This document shows positions 15,680-23,956 of a DNA stretch of 38,265 nucleotides, in pieces (positions within the stretch are counted from its first letter, which is position 1; each line of letters opens with the position of its first letter). A program made the translations under genes and the position numbers. Origin of the DNA: an uncultured Pseudomonadota bacterium (lineage in GTDB: Bacteria > Pseudomonadota > Gammaproteobacteria > Burkholderiales > Methylophilaceae); contig CAINBI010000154.1 of the NCBI GenBank assembly GCA_903846555.1, forward strand, positions 1 to 38,265, read 5' to 3'. The notes under the pieces were generated by a model. It saw only the letters and a list, made by a program, of their open reading frames with translations. It was not told the DNA's origin and did not search any database.

Positions 15680-16702
15680 TTAACCCTTTTCATGTCCAAA
15701 AACACGCGGCTGCGTTAGTGCATCAATCAGTGGCACACACATATTCATCAGTAGCACCGCAAAAGCCACGCCATCTGGGTAGCCACCATACACGCGGATT
15801 AAATAAGTAAGCACGCCAACGCCAGCGGCAAAGTAAAGTTTGCCTTTAGGTGTTGTCGGTCCGCTGACTGGGTCGGTAATAATGAAAAATGCACATAACA
15901 TAGATGCGCCAGTCATTAAGTGAAATAGTGGGTTAGCAAAATGCGCTGGGTGAATGGCATAAAAGGCTAATGAGATAGTCGCCAAAGCGGCTAAAAAGGC
16001 CGTAGGTAAATGCCAGCTAATAATACGTTGTTGCAATAAATACAAGCCGCCTAGCAAATATGCCGCTGTGATAATTTCACCACCTTTTGCGCCAAATGTA
16101 CCAAAGATAGGCGCTTGGGTGATGCTGGCGACTTCATGTTTCAGCATTAGTTGTGTTTTTAGGTAATCCAAAGGCGTGGCCGAAGTGATCGCATCGACTT
16201 TAATGTCAGCGGGTAATATATTGCTAAAGATAAAATGCAGCTGATCCATCAAACCTAAAGGATGTTCAGCCAGTGATAATGGCACAGGCCATTTGGTCAT
16301 AATCAATGGAAAAGAAATGAGCAATACTGCATAACCAACCATCGCTGGGTTAAACGGGTTGTAGCCCAAGCCACCATAAAGCTGCTTGGCAATGACAATT
16401 GCAAAAAAAGTCCCCACAATCACCAGCCACCAAGGTGCTAATGGCGGTAACGCCAAAGCCAGTAACCACGCCGTTACTACGGCACTCATATCCATTAAGT
16501 AAGGTTTAACAGGGCGCTGGCGAATTTTAAGTAATGTCGCTTCAGCCGCTAGTGCCGTTAGTGTCGCCAAGGTAAGTGACACTAAAATGCCGCCGCCATA
16601 CACCCATACGTAAGCAATAATGCCAGGCACAAGTGCCAGTAACACCTTAAACATAATGGTGCTAACGGTTGGTGCGTCGGTAATATATGGTGAACGATTC
16701 AA
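15680..16702 (-). CDS. rnfD: Rnf/Rsx electron transport complex subunit D
   Basis: The 340-residue integral membrane subunit carries covalently bound FMN. The N-terminus is NRSPYITDAPTVSTIMFKVL, and several hydrophobic spans follow. QLYGGLGYNPFNPAMVGYAVLL is the diagnostic RnfD/NqrB block. The flavin-site motif lies in DAITSATPLDYLK, and FIITDPVSGPTTPKGKLYF is near the C-terminus. It is cytoplasmic-membrane located and pairs with RnfG. It begins 22 bases after rnfC ends. Normal length for the family. Confidence 0.95.
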   Translation of the reverse strand: MNRSPYITDAPTVSTIMFKVLLALVPGIIAYVWVYGGGILVSLTLATLTALAAEATLLKIRQRPVKPYLMDMSAVVTAWLLALALPPLAPWWLVIVGTFFAIVIAKQLYGGLGYNPFNPAMVGYAVLLISFPLIMTKWPVPLSLAEHPLGLMDQLHFIFSNILPADIKVDAITSATPLDYLKTQLMLKHEVASITQAPIFGTFGAKGGEIITAAYLLGGLYLLQQRIISWHLPTAFLAALATISLAFYAIHPAHFANPLFHLMTGASMLCAFFIITDPVSGPTTPKGKLYFAAGVGVLTYLIRVYGGYPDGVAFAVLLMNMCVPLIDALTQPRVFGHEKG

Positions 16703-16724
16703 GGGCTTATCCTATTAATATTTT

Positions 16725-18707
16725 TTAATCAGACGGTTTGCGTTCTAATGTTTTTGCATCGACGGCCTGTTTTGCTTTTTCACGTATCGCATCAGTTTTA
16801 TTGATTTCAGCCTGCACAGTAGCGCTGACATTTTCAATATTTTTTGGCGCAAGCCCAGCTTGAGCAGCGGCTAACTTTTGTGCTTTGGCACGTTCAATCG
16901 CTGCCGCGATAAGCGCCTGCTTATCTTGCTTGGCTTTTAATTCAGCAGCTTCAGCTGCTGGCGTTTTTAATTCTGCGGTGATCGGCAAAGCAACAGCTTT
17001 TTCTGCTGGCACTTCAGCGTCCACTTCAGCATCATGTGTCGTCGCTAGTTTCTGCGCTTTTGCACGGGCAATGGCTGCGGCAATGGCGGCTTGTTTGTCG
17101 GTATTTGCAGGTGTGGCTTCTGTAGATGTAGAAGCTAAGCCATCCTCAGGTTTAATTGTCTCAGCGTTAACTTCAGTTTTAGCGGCTTGGGCACGTTCAG
17201 CATGTTTCTGCGCGCGCTCTAATTTTTCACGTTCAATACGCGCTAATCTAAAATCGTTGCGTTCACGCGCTAAATCTGCCGCTTCTTTGGCTTTATCGAC
17301 CGCAATAATTTCACTTTTAGCATAACGATAATATTGCACTAAGGGAATGTTGCTCGGACATACATAAGTACAGCAGCCACATTCAATGCAATCAAACAGA
17401 TTGTAATCGCGGGCTTTTTCAAAGTTATCTGATTTTGCAAACCAATAGAGTTCTTGTGGTTGCAAATTCACTGGGCAAGCGTCGGCACAGCGCGCGCAAC
17501 GAATGCAAGGCATCGCAGGCGGCGGTGCGGCAAATAAATCGGGCGTTGCCGCAATAATGCAATTAGCCGCTTTAGTGATGGGCACCAAGTCATTAGGTAG
17601 ATCAAAGCCCATCATTGGGCCGCCCATAATGAAATGTGTGGTGTTCGATTTGGCACCACCAGCGGCGGCAACTAGCGCTTTCAATGGCGTGCCAAATAGC
17701 ACTTCAAAATTCTGCGGCACTGCGATGTTGCCCGTCATGGTTACAACACGGCTGATAGAGGGTTCGCCAAACTCAAAGTAACGGTAAATTGCCAGCACTG
17801 TAGCCACGTTAAACACTTGTATGCCGACATCGGTTGAGCGTTTGTCGTTAGGAATTTCAGTGCCTAGCAATAAATGAATCAGCCTGCGCGCATCGCCGCT
17901 TGGGTAAAGCGTAGGCACCACTTTTACCGAAATTTCTGGGCTTTGAGTACAAGTCTGAGTACAAGCTAATGTGCAAGCCTTAGTCATCACGCTAGCGGCA
18001 ATAGGCTTATTGTCTTCAATACCAACAATACACTTTTCTGCACCCAGTAAATACTGAACAATGGCGATGCCTTTAACGATTTCATCTGCATGCTCGCGCA
18101 TCAGCATATCGTCGCAAGTGATGTAAGGTTCGCACTCTGCGGCGTTAATCACCAATGTATGCACATTAGATTTTCCATTGGTGCGCAATTTAATATGCGT
18201 TGGAAATGTAGCGCCACCTAAGCCCACAATGCCTGATGCACGCAATCGTTCAACCAAGGTTTTTTTATCGGTATTGCGCCAATCGATTGGCTGCAAAACT
18301 GCCCATGTATCCTTGCCATCTGGCGTTAAGGTGATGCACATATCAGGCAAGCCTGACGGATGTGGAATCACCTCTTCGCTGATTGCCGTTATAGTGCCTG
18401 ACGTTGGTGCATGAATCGCTGCGGACACCGTGCCTTCTGGCTCCGCGAGCATCTGCCCTTTAAGTACGTAGTCACCCACTTGCACGGTAATTTTTGGTAT
18501 ATGACCAACATGCTGGCGCAAGGGCAAGGTCAGCTTTTCCGGTATCGCCAGCTTAGTAATTGGATGCGTTGTCGACTCCGCCTTGTGTTCTGGTGGATGT
18601 ACGCCTCCATTGAACTTGAAAATATCTTTCAAGCTACCGTTGGGCATGGCTTTATTTGGAAGTGCGCTGCGAAGTAAATTGCTCGCAAAATTAATAATTT
18701 CACTCAT
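16725..18707 (-). CDS. rnfC: Rnf/Rsx electron transport complex subunit C
   Basis: The 660-residue peripheral subunit binds FMN/NADH and two [4Fe-4S] clusters. Early residues include [14 protein letters not shown] glycine-rich nucleotide site lies in [17 protein letters not shown], with [13 protein letters not shown]. Two cluster motifs follow, [12 protein letters not shown] and [12 protein letters not shown]. After about residue 465 comes an Ala/Lys/Glu-rich coiled tail with two near-copies of (A/L)IAAAI(A/E)RAKAQKLA. Such repetitive tails are usual in RnfC of proteobacteria and vary in length. It overlaps rnfB by four bases (ATGA). Confidence 0.95.
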   Translation of the reverse strand: MSEIINFASNLLRSALPNKAMPNGSLKDIFKFNGGVHPPEHKAESTTHPITKLAIPEKLTLPLRQHVGHIPKITVQVGDYVLKGQMLAEPEGTVSAAIHAPTSGTITAISEEVIPHPSGLPDMCITLTPDGKDTWAVLQPIDWRNTDKKTLVERLRASGIVGLGGATFPTHIKLRTNGKSNVHTLVINAAECEPYITCDDMLMREHADEIVKGIAIVQYLLGAEKCIVGIEDNKPIAASVMTKACTLACTQTCTQSPEISVKVVPTLYPSGDARRLIHLLLGTEIPNDKRSTDVGIQVFNVATVLAIYRYFEFGEPSISRVVTMTGNIAVPQNFEVLFGTPLKALVAAAGGAKSNTTHFIMGGPMMGFDLPNDLVPITKAANCIIAATPDLFAAPPPAMPCIRCARCADACPVNLQPQELYWFAKSDNFEKARDYNLFDCIECGCCTYVCPSNIPLVQYYRYAKSEIIAVDKAKEAADLARERNDFRLARIEREKLERAQKHAERAQAAKTEVNAETIKPEDGLASTSTEATPANTDKQAAIAAAIARAKAQKLATTHDAEVDAEVPAEKAVALPITAELKTPAAEAAELKAKQDKQALIAAAIERAKAQKLAAAQAGLAPKNIENVSATVQAEINKTDAIREKAKQAVDAKTLERKPSD

Positions 18708-19297
18708 GCGGCTGTGCTAGTTAAATTAGATTTTTTTGAATCAAAAGGTACAGAAATAAGCGGAATCACTGGATATTTCCATTTCCAGTTATCTGGATTT
18801 TCAGCAACAGGCACCATGGTGATGCAGTCTACCGGGCAAGGCGCAAGGCATAATTCACAACCCGTACATTCAGAAGCAATAATCGTGTGCATGTGCTTGG
18901 CAGCACCCAAAATAGCATCAACTGGGCAAGCTTGTATGCATAAAGTGCAACCAATACAAGTGGCTTCATCTATAAATGCGACGGATTTTGGTTTTGGTGT
19001 GCCGTGTTCAGCATTGAGCGGCTTATATTCCACCCCCATTAAATCGGCTAAAGCATGCGCTCCAGCATCTCCACCTGGCGGGCATTGGTTGATATCCGCT
19101 TCACCTGCTGCAATCGCAGTTGCATAAGGTTTGCAGCCAGGGTAGCCACATTGGCCGCATTGTGTTTGCGGCAATATCGCGTCGATGCGCGCGACCAATG
19201 GATTACCTTCGACTTTAAATAATAAAGCAGAAATTCCCAACACAACCCCCATCGCGAGGGCAAGGCCGAGCATAATGTAAAGTGAAATTAATAGCAT
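18704..19297 (-). CDS. rnfB: Rnf/Rsx electron transport complex subunit B
   Basis: The 197-residue ferredoxin-type subunit receives electrons from soluble donors. One N-terminal membrane anchor (about residues 1-27) precedes an Fe-S domain with [13 protein letters not shown] and a later Cys-Pro-Pro-Gly. Two ferredoxin motifs follow, [16 protein letters not shown] and [16 protein letters not shown]. The start ATG at 19297 gives a proper anchor; a second ATG eight codons in would shorten it. The C-terminus is short compared with acetogen RnfB. It starts 73 bases after rnfA ends, and rnfC is coupled to it. Confidence 0.95.
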   Translation of the reverse strand: MLLISLYIMLGLALAMGVVLGISALLFKVEGNPLVARIDAILPQTQCGQCGYPGCKPYATAIAAGEADINQCPPGGDAGAHALADLMGVEYKPLNAEHGTPKPKSVAFIDEATCIGCTLCIQACPVDAILGAAKHMHTIIASECTGCELCLAPCPVDCITMVPVAENPDNWKWKYPVIPLISVPFDSKKSNLTSTAA

Positions 19298-19370
19298 AAA
19301 GGTAAATTTAAATTAATATGTTTTCTAATGCTTGGCTAGCTCATATTTAGCACTTAACCTAGTACTTAAC

Positions 19371-19964
19371 CTAACCCTTATCTAGGCCAGAAAAGCCCAT
19401 GAACGCTAAGCTCATGAGGGCGGCGGTGACCATAGCAATTGCTGAACCTTTAAGTACGACTGGGATGTCGGCCGCTTCTAATCGCTCTCTCATGGATGCA
19501 AATAAAATCAGCACCAGTGAAAAGCCAATTGCGCCACCCATGCCAAATAGTAAGGATTCCAGAAAGCTACGGCTGGCTTGCGCATTGAGCAGAGGAATGC
19601 CCAGTACTGCGCAGTTGGTAGTAATTAGCGGTAAAAAAATCCCAAGTGATTGATATAAAGGTGGGAAATTCTTTTCCATCACCATTTCGGTAAATTGCAC
19701 AACGCCAGCAATGATGACAATAAATGATAGTGTACGCAGGTACTCTAAGCCGTTTGGCTCGAGCAAGTAATGGTTAATGCCCCAGCTAGTCATAGAGCCT
19801 ATGCTCAAGACAAACGCGGTAGCGCCAGCCATACCAATAGACGCTTCTAATTTTTTAGAAACGCCCATAAACGGGCAAAGGCCAAGTATTTTAACCAGCA
19901 CAATGTTATTCACAAACACCGTACCAATTAAAATCATTATGTAATGATGAAAATCAAATGTCAT
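19371..19964 (-). CDS. rnfA: Rnf/Rsx electron transport complex subunit A
   Basis: This integral membrane subunit of 197 residues, with six spans, is a close match to E. coli RsxA. Conserved blocks are [73 protein letters not shown] and the end [16 protein letters not shown] take the ATG at 19964 (MTFDFHHYI) as start. A TTG four codons upstream (19976) is the alternative. The stop of a five-codon open frame, MTFEL, lies one base upstream of this ATG, and the ATGACATTTGA sequence is duplicated there. It is the first gene of the rnfABCDGE-nth series. Confidence 0.94.
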   Translation of the reverse strand: MTFDFHHYIMILIGTVFVNNIVLVKILGLCPFMGVSKKLEASIGMAGATAFVLSIGSMTSWGINHYLLEPNGLEYLRTLSFIVIIAGVVQFTEMVMEKNFPPLYQSLGIFLPLITTNCAVLGIPLLNAQASRSFLESLLFGMGGAIGFSLVLILFASMRERLEAADIPVVLKGSAIAMVTAALMSLAFMGFSGLDKG

Positions 19965-20297
19965 ATTAAAGTTCAAATGTCATATAAAAAACGGGTGGTA
20001 CCCATTATTTATGGGAATATTTTCATAAAATCCCATAAACCCCTACAAAATACTAAGCATAATTATACCGCTTTTAAGCCTTTCTTAATTCAGCTAAAAG
20101 TGGCGTAAACAATTGGAGTGCACAATATAGCGATTAGTTTTTGTATTAGCAAAGCATAAGTGCTTATAACGATACAGGCATATTGAATATCAATGTTTGG
20201 CAATCAGTCTAATGTATGTTGAAGTTTAAGTTTACCGAGTGTTTATTTGGCTGGCTTTTAAGTTAAAATGCAGGATTATAAATGGTTTAGGTTTGCT
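19965..20297. promoter_or_regulatory. Divergent intergenic region rnfA / dapA with hairpins
   Basis: No gene was found in these 333 bases. TTTATGGGA at 20008-20016 pairs with TCCCATAAA at 20031-20039, and an inner ATTTT/AAAAT extends the stem. GGGT-GGT-ACCC lies at 19993-20003. Both would fall in the rnf leader or promoter. On the dapA side TTGTAT (20141) and TATAAC (20165) are 18 bases apart and are a weak promoter candidate. Confidence 0.4.
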
Positions 20298-21173
20298 ATG
20301 TTGCAAGGTAGTTTAGTCGCTATTGTTACGCCTATGTTTGAAGATGGTTACTTAGACATTCCATCCTTGAATGCGCTGATTGATTTTCATGTGGATCAAG
20401 GCACAGATGGTATTGTGATCGTTGGTACAACGGGTGAATCGCCTACGGTCGATTTTGATGAACATTGCCTGCTAATTAAAACGGCTGTCAGTCAAGTAAA
20501 TGGCCGAGTGCCCGTCATTGCAGGCACTGGTGCAAATTCAACAAAAGAAGCTATTTTACTTACTCAAAAAGCCAAAGAGCTGGGCGTTGATGCCTGCTTA
20601 TTGGTGGCGCCTTATTACAACAAACCTACGCAAGAAGGCTTGTTCCAGCACTTTACGGCGATTGCGGACGCGGTAGACATTCCGCAAATATTGTACAACG
20701 TACCTGGCCGCACTGGCTGCGATATTACAAACGATACAACGCTACGTTTAGCTTCACACAAAAATATCGTGGGTATTAAAGATGCTACCGGCGGAATTGA
20801 GCGCGGCACAGATTTGTTGCTACGTGCGCCAAAAGATTTTGCTGTATTTAGTGGTGATGACGCCACAGCAATGTCTTTGATGTTGCTAGGTGCTAAGGGC
20901 GTGATTACCGTGACGGGTAATGTTGCCCCAAAATTGATGCACGAAATGTGCGTGGTAGCCATGGCTGGAGATGCGATTGCCGCACGTAACTTCAACGCAA
21001 AACTGTTTGGTTTGCACCAAAAGTTATTTGTAGAAGCGAACCCAATTCCAGTGAAGTGGGTGCTAGCAGAAATGGGGTTGATTAAAACAGGCATTCGCCT
21101 GCCTATGGTGAATTTGTCGGCGCAATACCATGATGTTTTGCGTAGCGCTTGCAAGCTTGCCAATATTTTATAA
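20298..21173 (+). CDS. dapA: 4-hydroxy-tetrahydrodipicolinate synthase
   Basis: This class I aldolase condenses pyruvate with aspartate semialdehyde, the first committed step of lysine and meso-diaminopimelate synthesis. I start it at the ATG at 20298 (MLQGSLVAIVTPM), which aligns with the usual DapA N-terminus and gives 291 residues. The in-frame ATG at 20268 would add ten unlikely residues. Visible are GTTGESPT (substrate Thr pair), LYNVPGRTGCD (catalytic Tyr), GIKDATG (Schiff-base Lys) and FSGDDATAMSLMLLGAKGVI. It is followed 50 bases later by bamC, the same dapA-bamC order as in E. coli. Confidence 0.96.
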   Translation: MLQGSLVAIVTPMFEDGYLDIPSLNALIDFHVDQGTDGIVIVGTTGESPTVDFDEHCLLIKTAVSQVNGRVPVIAGTGANSTKEAILLTQKAKELGVDACLLVAPYYNKPTQEGLFQHFTAIADAVDIPQILYNVPGRTGCDITNDTTLRLASHKNIVGIKDATGGIERGTDLLLRAPKDFAVFSGDDATAMSLMLLGAKGVITVTGNVAPKLMHEMCVVAMAGDAIAARNFNAKLFGLHQKLFVEANPIPVKWVLAEMGLIKTGIRLPMVNLSAQYHDVLRSACKLANIL

Positions 21174-21223
21174 AAACTGTCGTCAATAATGCTGTTATAA
21201 AAAGTCTTATTAAAGAGGTCTGA

Positions 21224-22513
21224 ATGAAACAAATTAACATCAAGCCAAACATATCAAATTCAATCACAATTAAACGTGCCGCAGTTAGCGTAGTGCTGCT
21301 AGCAAGTTTAGCAGGTTGTGATTCCATCCCGTTTATCAATAATACCTCAGACTATAAGAGCGCAGGCCGCTCTAAACCGTTAGAAGTGCCCCCAGATTTA
21401 ACGGCGAGTCCTGTGAGTGATGCATATTCTATTCCAGGCAGCACCAGTTATTCGACCTATAGCCAAGCGCAAGAAGGTCAGGAAGCGGTTGCTGAAAAAA
21501 TACTAACCTCACCTGAGGGGGTTAGGTTAGAGAAAGCAGGCGCGCAACGCTGGTTAGTAGTGAATGCGCCAGCTGAAAAGATATGGCCAGTGATCCGTGA
21601 GTTTTGGATGGATATGGGTTTTGCCGTGCGTGTAGAGAACCCACAATTAGGGGTGATGGAAACTGAATGGATTGATTCTGACGCCATTAAAAAAGATGAA
21701 TCAGGCAATATGGGAGATAAATTTGATAAATGGCTGGATAAATTATCTGGCTTTGCGGATAAGAAAAAGTTTCGCACACGCTTAGACCGAGGAGATGACG
21801 CTAATACTACTGAGATTTATATGTCACACCGCTCCGTTTCAGGTGCGCCAGATGATGGTAAAAATAGAGTAAGAACGAATATAGGTGAAATTGATACCGG
21901 CTATAAGCTGGGTGCGAAACCAGCGACTGAAGCAGATGCCAGAGATATTGAGCTAGACGATGAGTTGTTACGCCGCCTAATGGTTAAGCTTGGCGTTGAG
22001 GAGCAGAAGTCTAAATCAATAATTGCGCAAGCCCTGACTTTAAAGCGGGCTGAAGTCGTGAAAGAAGCCGATGGTAGTGCGACCTTAATATTAAATGATC
22101 CATTTGACCGTGCATGGCGTCGTGTGGGATTGGCGCTAGATAGAGTGGGGTTTGTCATTGAAGATAAAGATCGCTCGAACGGCATATTCTTTGTGCGTTA
22201 TGCCGATGTGGATATTGACGACACCCCGGCTAAAAAGAAAGGCTTATTTGAAACTTTGAAGTTCTGGGGCGATGATGATAAAAAGTCTGCTGAAGCTGAA
22301 CCGAAAAAAGAAGAGAAGAGCATGGTTGAAAAACTTAAATTCTGGGGTACAGACGATAAGCAAAAAACCAATCCAGAAAAACAATATCGTATTAAAGTAG
22401 CTGAAGGCGATAAAGGTAACGCAGTAGTCAGCGTGGTTAATAAAGATGGTACGCGCATCAGCACAACGACAGCCAATCGGATCGTAGCCCTGATGTATGA
22501 GCAATTAAAGTAA
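21224..22513 (+). CDS. bamC: Outer-membrane assembly lipoprotein BamC
   Basis: The 429-residue lipoprotein component of the Bam beta-barrel assembly machine has a signal peptide ending in the lipobox LAGC, with lipidated Cys32. The following unstructured segment (KSAGRSKPLEVPPDL) matches the BamD-binding N-terminus of BamC. Two helix-grip domains follow: LEKAGAQRWLVVNAPAEKIWPVIREF begins the first, and LNDPFDRAWRRVGLALDRVGFVIEDKDRSNG marks the second. A charged insert in the second domain contains two near-copies of LKFWG(D/T)D around residues 342-385, longer than in enterobacteria. It sits between dapA and the MBL-fold gene, probably in one operon. Confidence 0.93.
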   Translation: MKQINIKPNISNSITIKRAAVSVVLLASLAGCDSIPFINNTSDYKSAGRSKPLEVPPDLTASPVSDAYSIPGSTSYSTYSQAQEGQEAVAEKILTSPEGVRLEKAGAQRWLVVNAPAEKIWPVIREFWMDMGFAVRVENPQLGVMETEWIDSDAIKKDESGNMGDKFDKWLDKLSGFADKKKFRTRLDRGDDANTTEIYMSHRSVSGAPDDGKNRVRTNIGEIDTGYKLGAKPATEADARDIELDDELLRRLMVKLGVEEQKSKSIIAQALTLKRAEVVKEADGSATLILNDPFDRAWRRVGLALDRVGFVIEDKDRSNGIFFVRYADVDIDDTPAKKKGLFETLKFWGDDDKKSAEAEPKKEEKSMVEKLKFWGTDDKQKTNPEKQYRIKVAEGDKGNAVVSVVNKDGTRISTTTANRIVALMYEQLK

Positions 22514-22540
22514 GCATTACTCATATTTAAAGGTTCACAC

Positions 22541-23314
22541 ATGCGCTTTGCCTCACTGGGTAGTGGCAGTGCTGGCAATGCGCTGGTGGTTGAAGTCAAG
22601 CAAACGCGCTTGATGCTGGATTGCGGCTTTAGTGTTAAGGAAACAACAGCCAGATTAGCCAGATTAAGTCTTGTGCCTGAAGACTTATCTGGAATAGTCA
22701 TCACGCATGAGCATGATGACCATGCAGGCGGCGCATTTAAGTTTGCCGCTAAGCACAAAATACCGGTGTGGCTTACCTACGGCACGCTTAAAATGGTGAC
22801 GCGCTACTTACCTAATCAGCATAGTTTACAATTAAACGTGATTGACAGTCACAGCGTTTTTGATGTGGCTGACATTCAAGTTCAGCCATATCCAGTGCCA
22901 CACGATGCGCGCGAGCCCATACAATGTGTTTTTTCTGATGGCAGACACAAGCTAGGCGTACTGACCGATGTCGGCCGCACAACTCCACATATTGAAGAGA
23001 AGTTAAGCACTTGCAAAGCGCTAGTGCTGGAATGCAATCACGATGCGAGCATGTTGCATAATGGGCCGTATAGCTGGTCGCTAAAGAAGCGCGTAGGGGG
23101 TGATTTAGGACATTTAGAAAACTCTGCATCTGCAAAGTTGTTGTCCAAGTTGGATAACAGTCAGTTGCAACACATTGTTGCAGCACATTTAAGTGCTAAA
23201 AATAACACGCCAGTATTGGCGAGGGCGGCGCTGGCGAAGGTGCTAGGTTGTGAAGAGGGTTGGATTGGTGTTGCGGATCAGTTGCTTGGTTTTTCTTGGC
23301 GAGAGATTAGCTAG
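22541..23314 (+). CDS. Metallo-beta-lactamase-fold hydrolase (YycJ/WalJ-like)
   Basis: The 257-residue MBL-fold protein begins MRFASLGSGSAGNALVVEV, the typical start of the YycJ/WalJ group. The metal site HEHDDHAGG (HxHxDH) lies at about residues 56-62, with further ligands in VLTDVGRTT, ECNHD and the C-terminal AAHLSAKNN. The group is thought to include DNA-processing nucleases; that is family knowledge and is not shown here. There is no signal peptide, so it is cytoplasmic. It follows bamC by 27 bases and is the last gene before a strong terminator. Confidence 0.88.
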   Translation: MRFASLGSGSAGNALVVEVKQTRLMLDCGFSVKETTARLARLSLVPEDLSGIVITHEHDDHAGGAFKFAAKHKIPVWLTYGTLKMVTRYLPNQHSLQLNVIDSHSVFDVADIQVQPYPVPHDAREPIQCVFSDGRHKLGVLTDVGRTTPHIEEKLSTCKALVLECNHDASMLHNGPYSWSLKKRVGGDLGHLENSASAKLLSKLDNSQLQHIVAAHLSAKNNTPVLARAALAKVLGCEEGWIGVADQLLGFSWREIS

Positions 23315-23317
23315 CGG

Positions 23318-23351
23318 GAAAATCACAGGTGACTGAAAATCATAGGTGACT
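23318..23351. repeat. 17-bp tandem duplication
   Basis: GAAAATCACAGGTGACT is followed directly by GAAAATCATAGGTGACT, differing at one base. It lies just after the MBL-gene stop and before the terminator. No function is evident; it looks like a recent local duplication. Confidence 0.6.
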
Positions 23352-23373
23352 TGATGAAAACGAAATTTTAAGT

Positions 23374-23403
23374 AAAAAAAGCCGACTAAAAGTCGGCTTT
23401 TTT
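23374..23403. terminator. Bidirectional rho-independent terminator
   Basis: GCCGACT-AAA-AGTCGGC forms a perfect 7-bp stem flanked by seven A on the left and six T on the right. It therefore works on both strands. It closes the dapA-bamC-MBL transcript from the left and the small lipoprotein gene from the right. Confidence 0.92.
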
Positions 23404-23422
23404 ACTTCTTACTAAAGGCTAA

Positions 23423-23620
23423 TTACTTAGCAGCTTCGGCAGGAGCAGCAGCTGGTGCCGCAGCGTCAGCAGCAGGAGCAGCAACTTCAGCAGCAGGAGC
23501 AGCAACTTCAGCAGCAGGAGCAGCAACTTCAGCAGCAGGAGCTGGAGTTTCAGCAGCTTTTTCGCCGCAAGCAGTTAGAGCAAGAGCTAATAATGTAGCA
23601 AGTAAAAGTGAACGTGTCAT
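23423..23620 (-). CDS. Small Ala/Pro-rich lipoprotein
   Basis: The 65-residue predicted lipoprotein has the signal MTRSLLLATLLALALTAC with lipidated Cys18. The mature part is a low-complexity tail of AAPAAEV repeats, encoded by a 21-bp DNA repeat present about three times. No Trp, Tyr or further Cys is present. It has its own terminator and a leader with a perfect inverted repeat, so it is probably expressed as a single gene. Such tiny Ala-rich lipoproteins are common in betaproteobacteria, with unknown function. The repeat number may vary between strains by slippage. Confidence 0.75.
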   Translation of the reverse strand: MTRSLLLATLLALALTACGEKAAETPAPAAEVAAPAAEVAAPAAEVAAPAADAAAPAAAPAEAAK

Positions 23621-23956
23621 GTTTATTCCTTAAGAGTTTAACTAGTTAAAAAAACTTTTCCGATAACCGCTGAAAAGTTTTACCTAATTAGCTATATCGA
23701 GTGGCGCAAATTTTACCAGTAATTTTAAAAAAAACCAGTATTTTTTGCTACTTATTACATGAAACTTGCGTGAATAACAATTATGCAACAATAAAACAGC
23801 TAAATTATGATGTTATCAATCAGATTTAAGCATCATTCTGATGAGTCACCTGTCAGCTTACTCTGAAATTGCTTCAGTTTTAGTCGATTGCTGAAAGTGA
23901 AATTTTTGTAAACTTGTGAGTTGGCATGATATTTAGGACTGAACGTTGCTGTATGG
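23621..23956. promoter_or_regulatory. Non-coding stretch with a 10-bp inverted repeat
   Basis: No gene is supported in these 336 bases, which are AT-rich. AAAACTTTTC (23651-23660) pairs perfectly with GAAAAGTTTT (23672-23681) around an 11-base loop. It sits 30-60 bases upstream of the lipoprotein start and would be an operator or a leader hairpin. The remainder carries the unassigned promoter of the lipoprotein and the 3' flank of the diguanylate cyclase gene. Confidence 0.45.

Noticed and set aside
20182-20194. ATTGA-ATA-TCAAT as an FNR/ANR site for rnf or dapA
   Set aside because: The spacing is three bases where TTGAT-N4-ATCAA requires four, and it lies far from either start.
20268-20297. 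Upstream ATG of dapA
   Set aside because: The extra ten residues (MQDYKWFRFA) do not resemble DapA N-termini; the ATG at 20298 fits the family.
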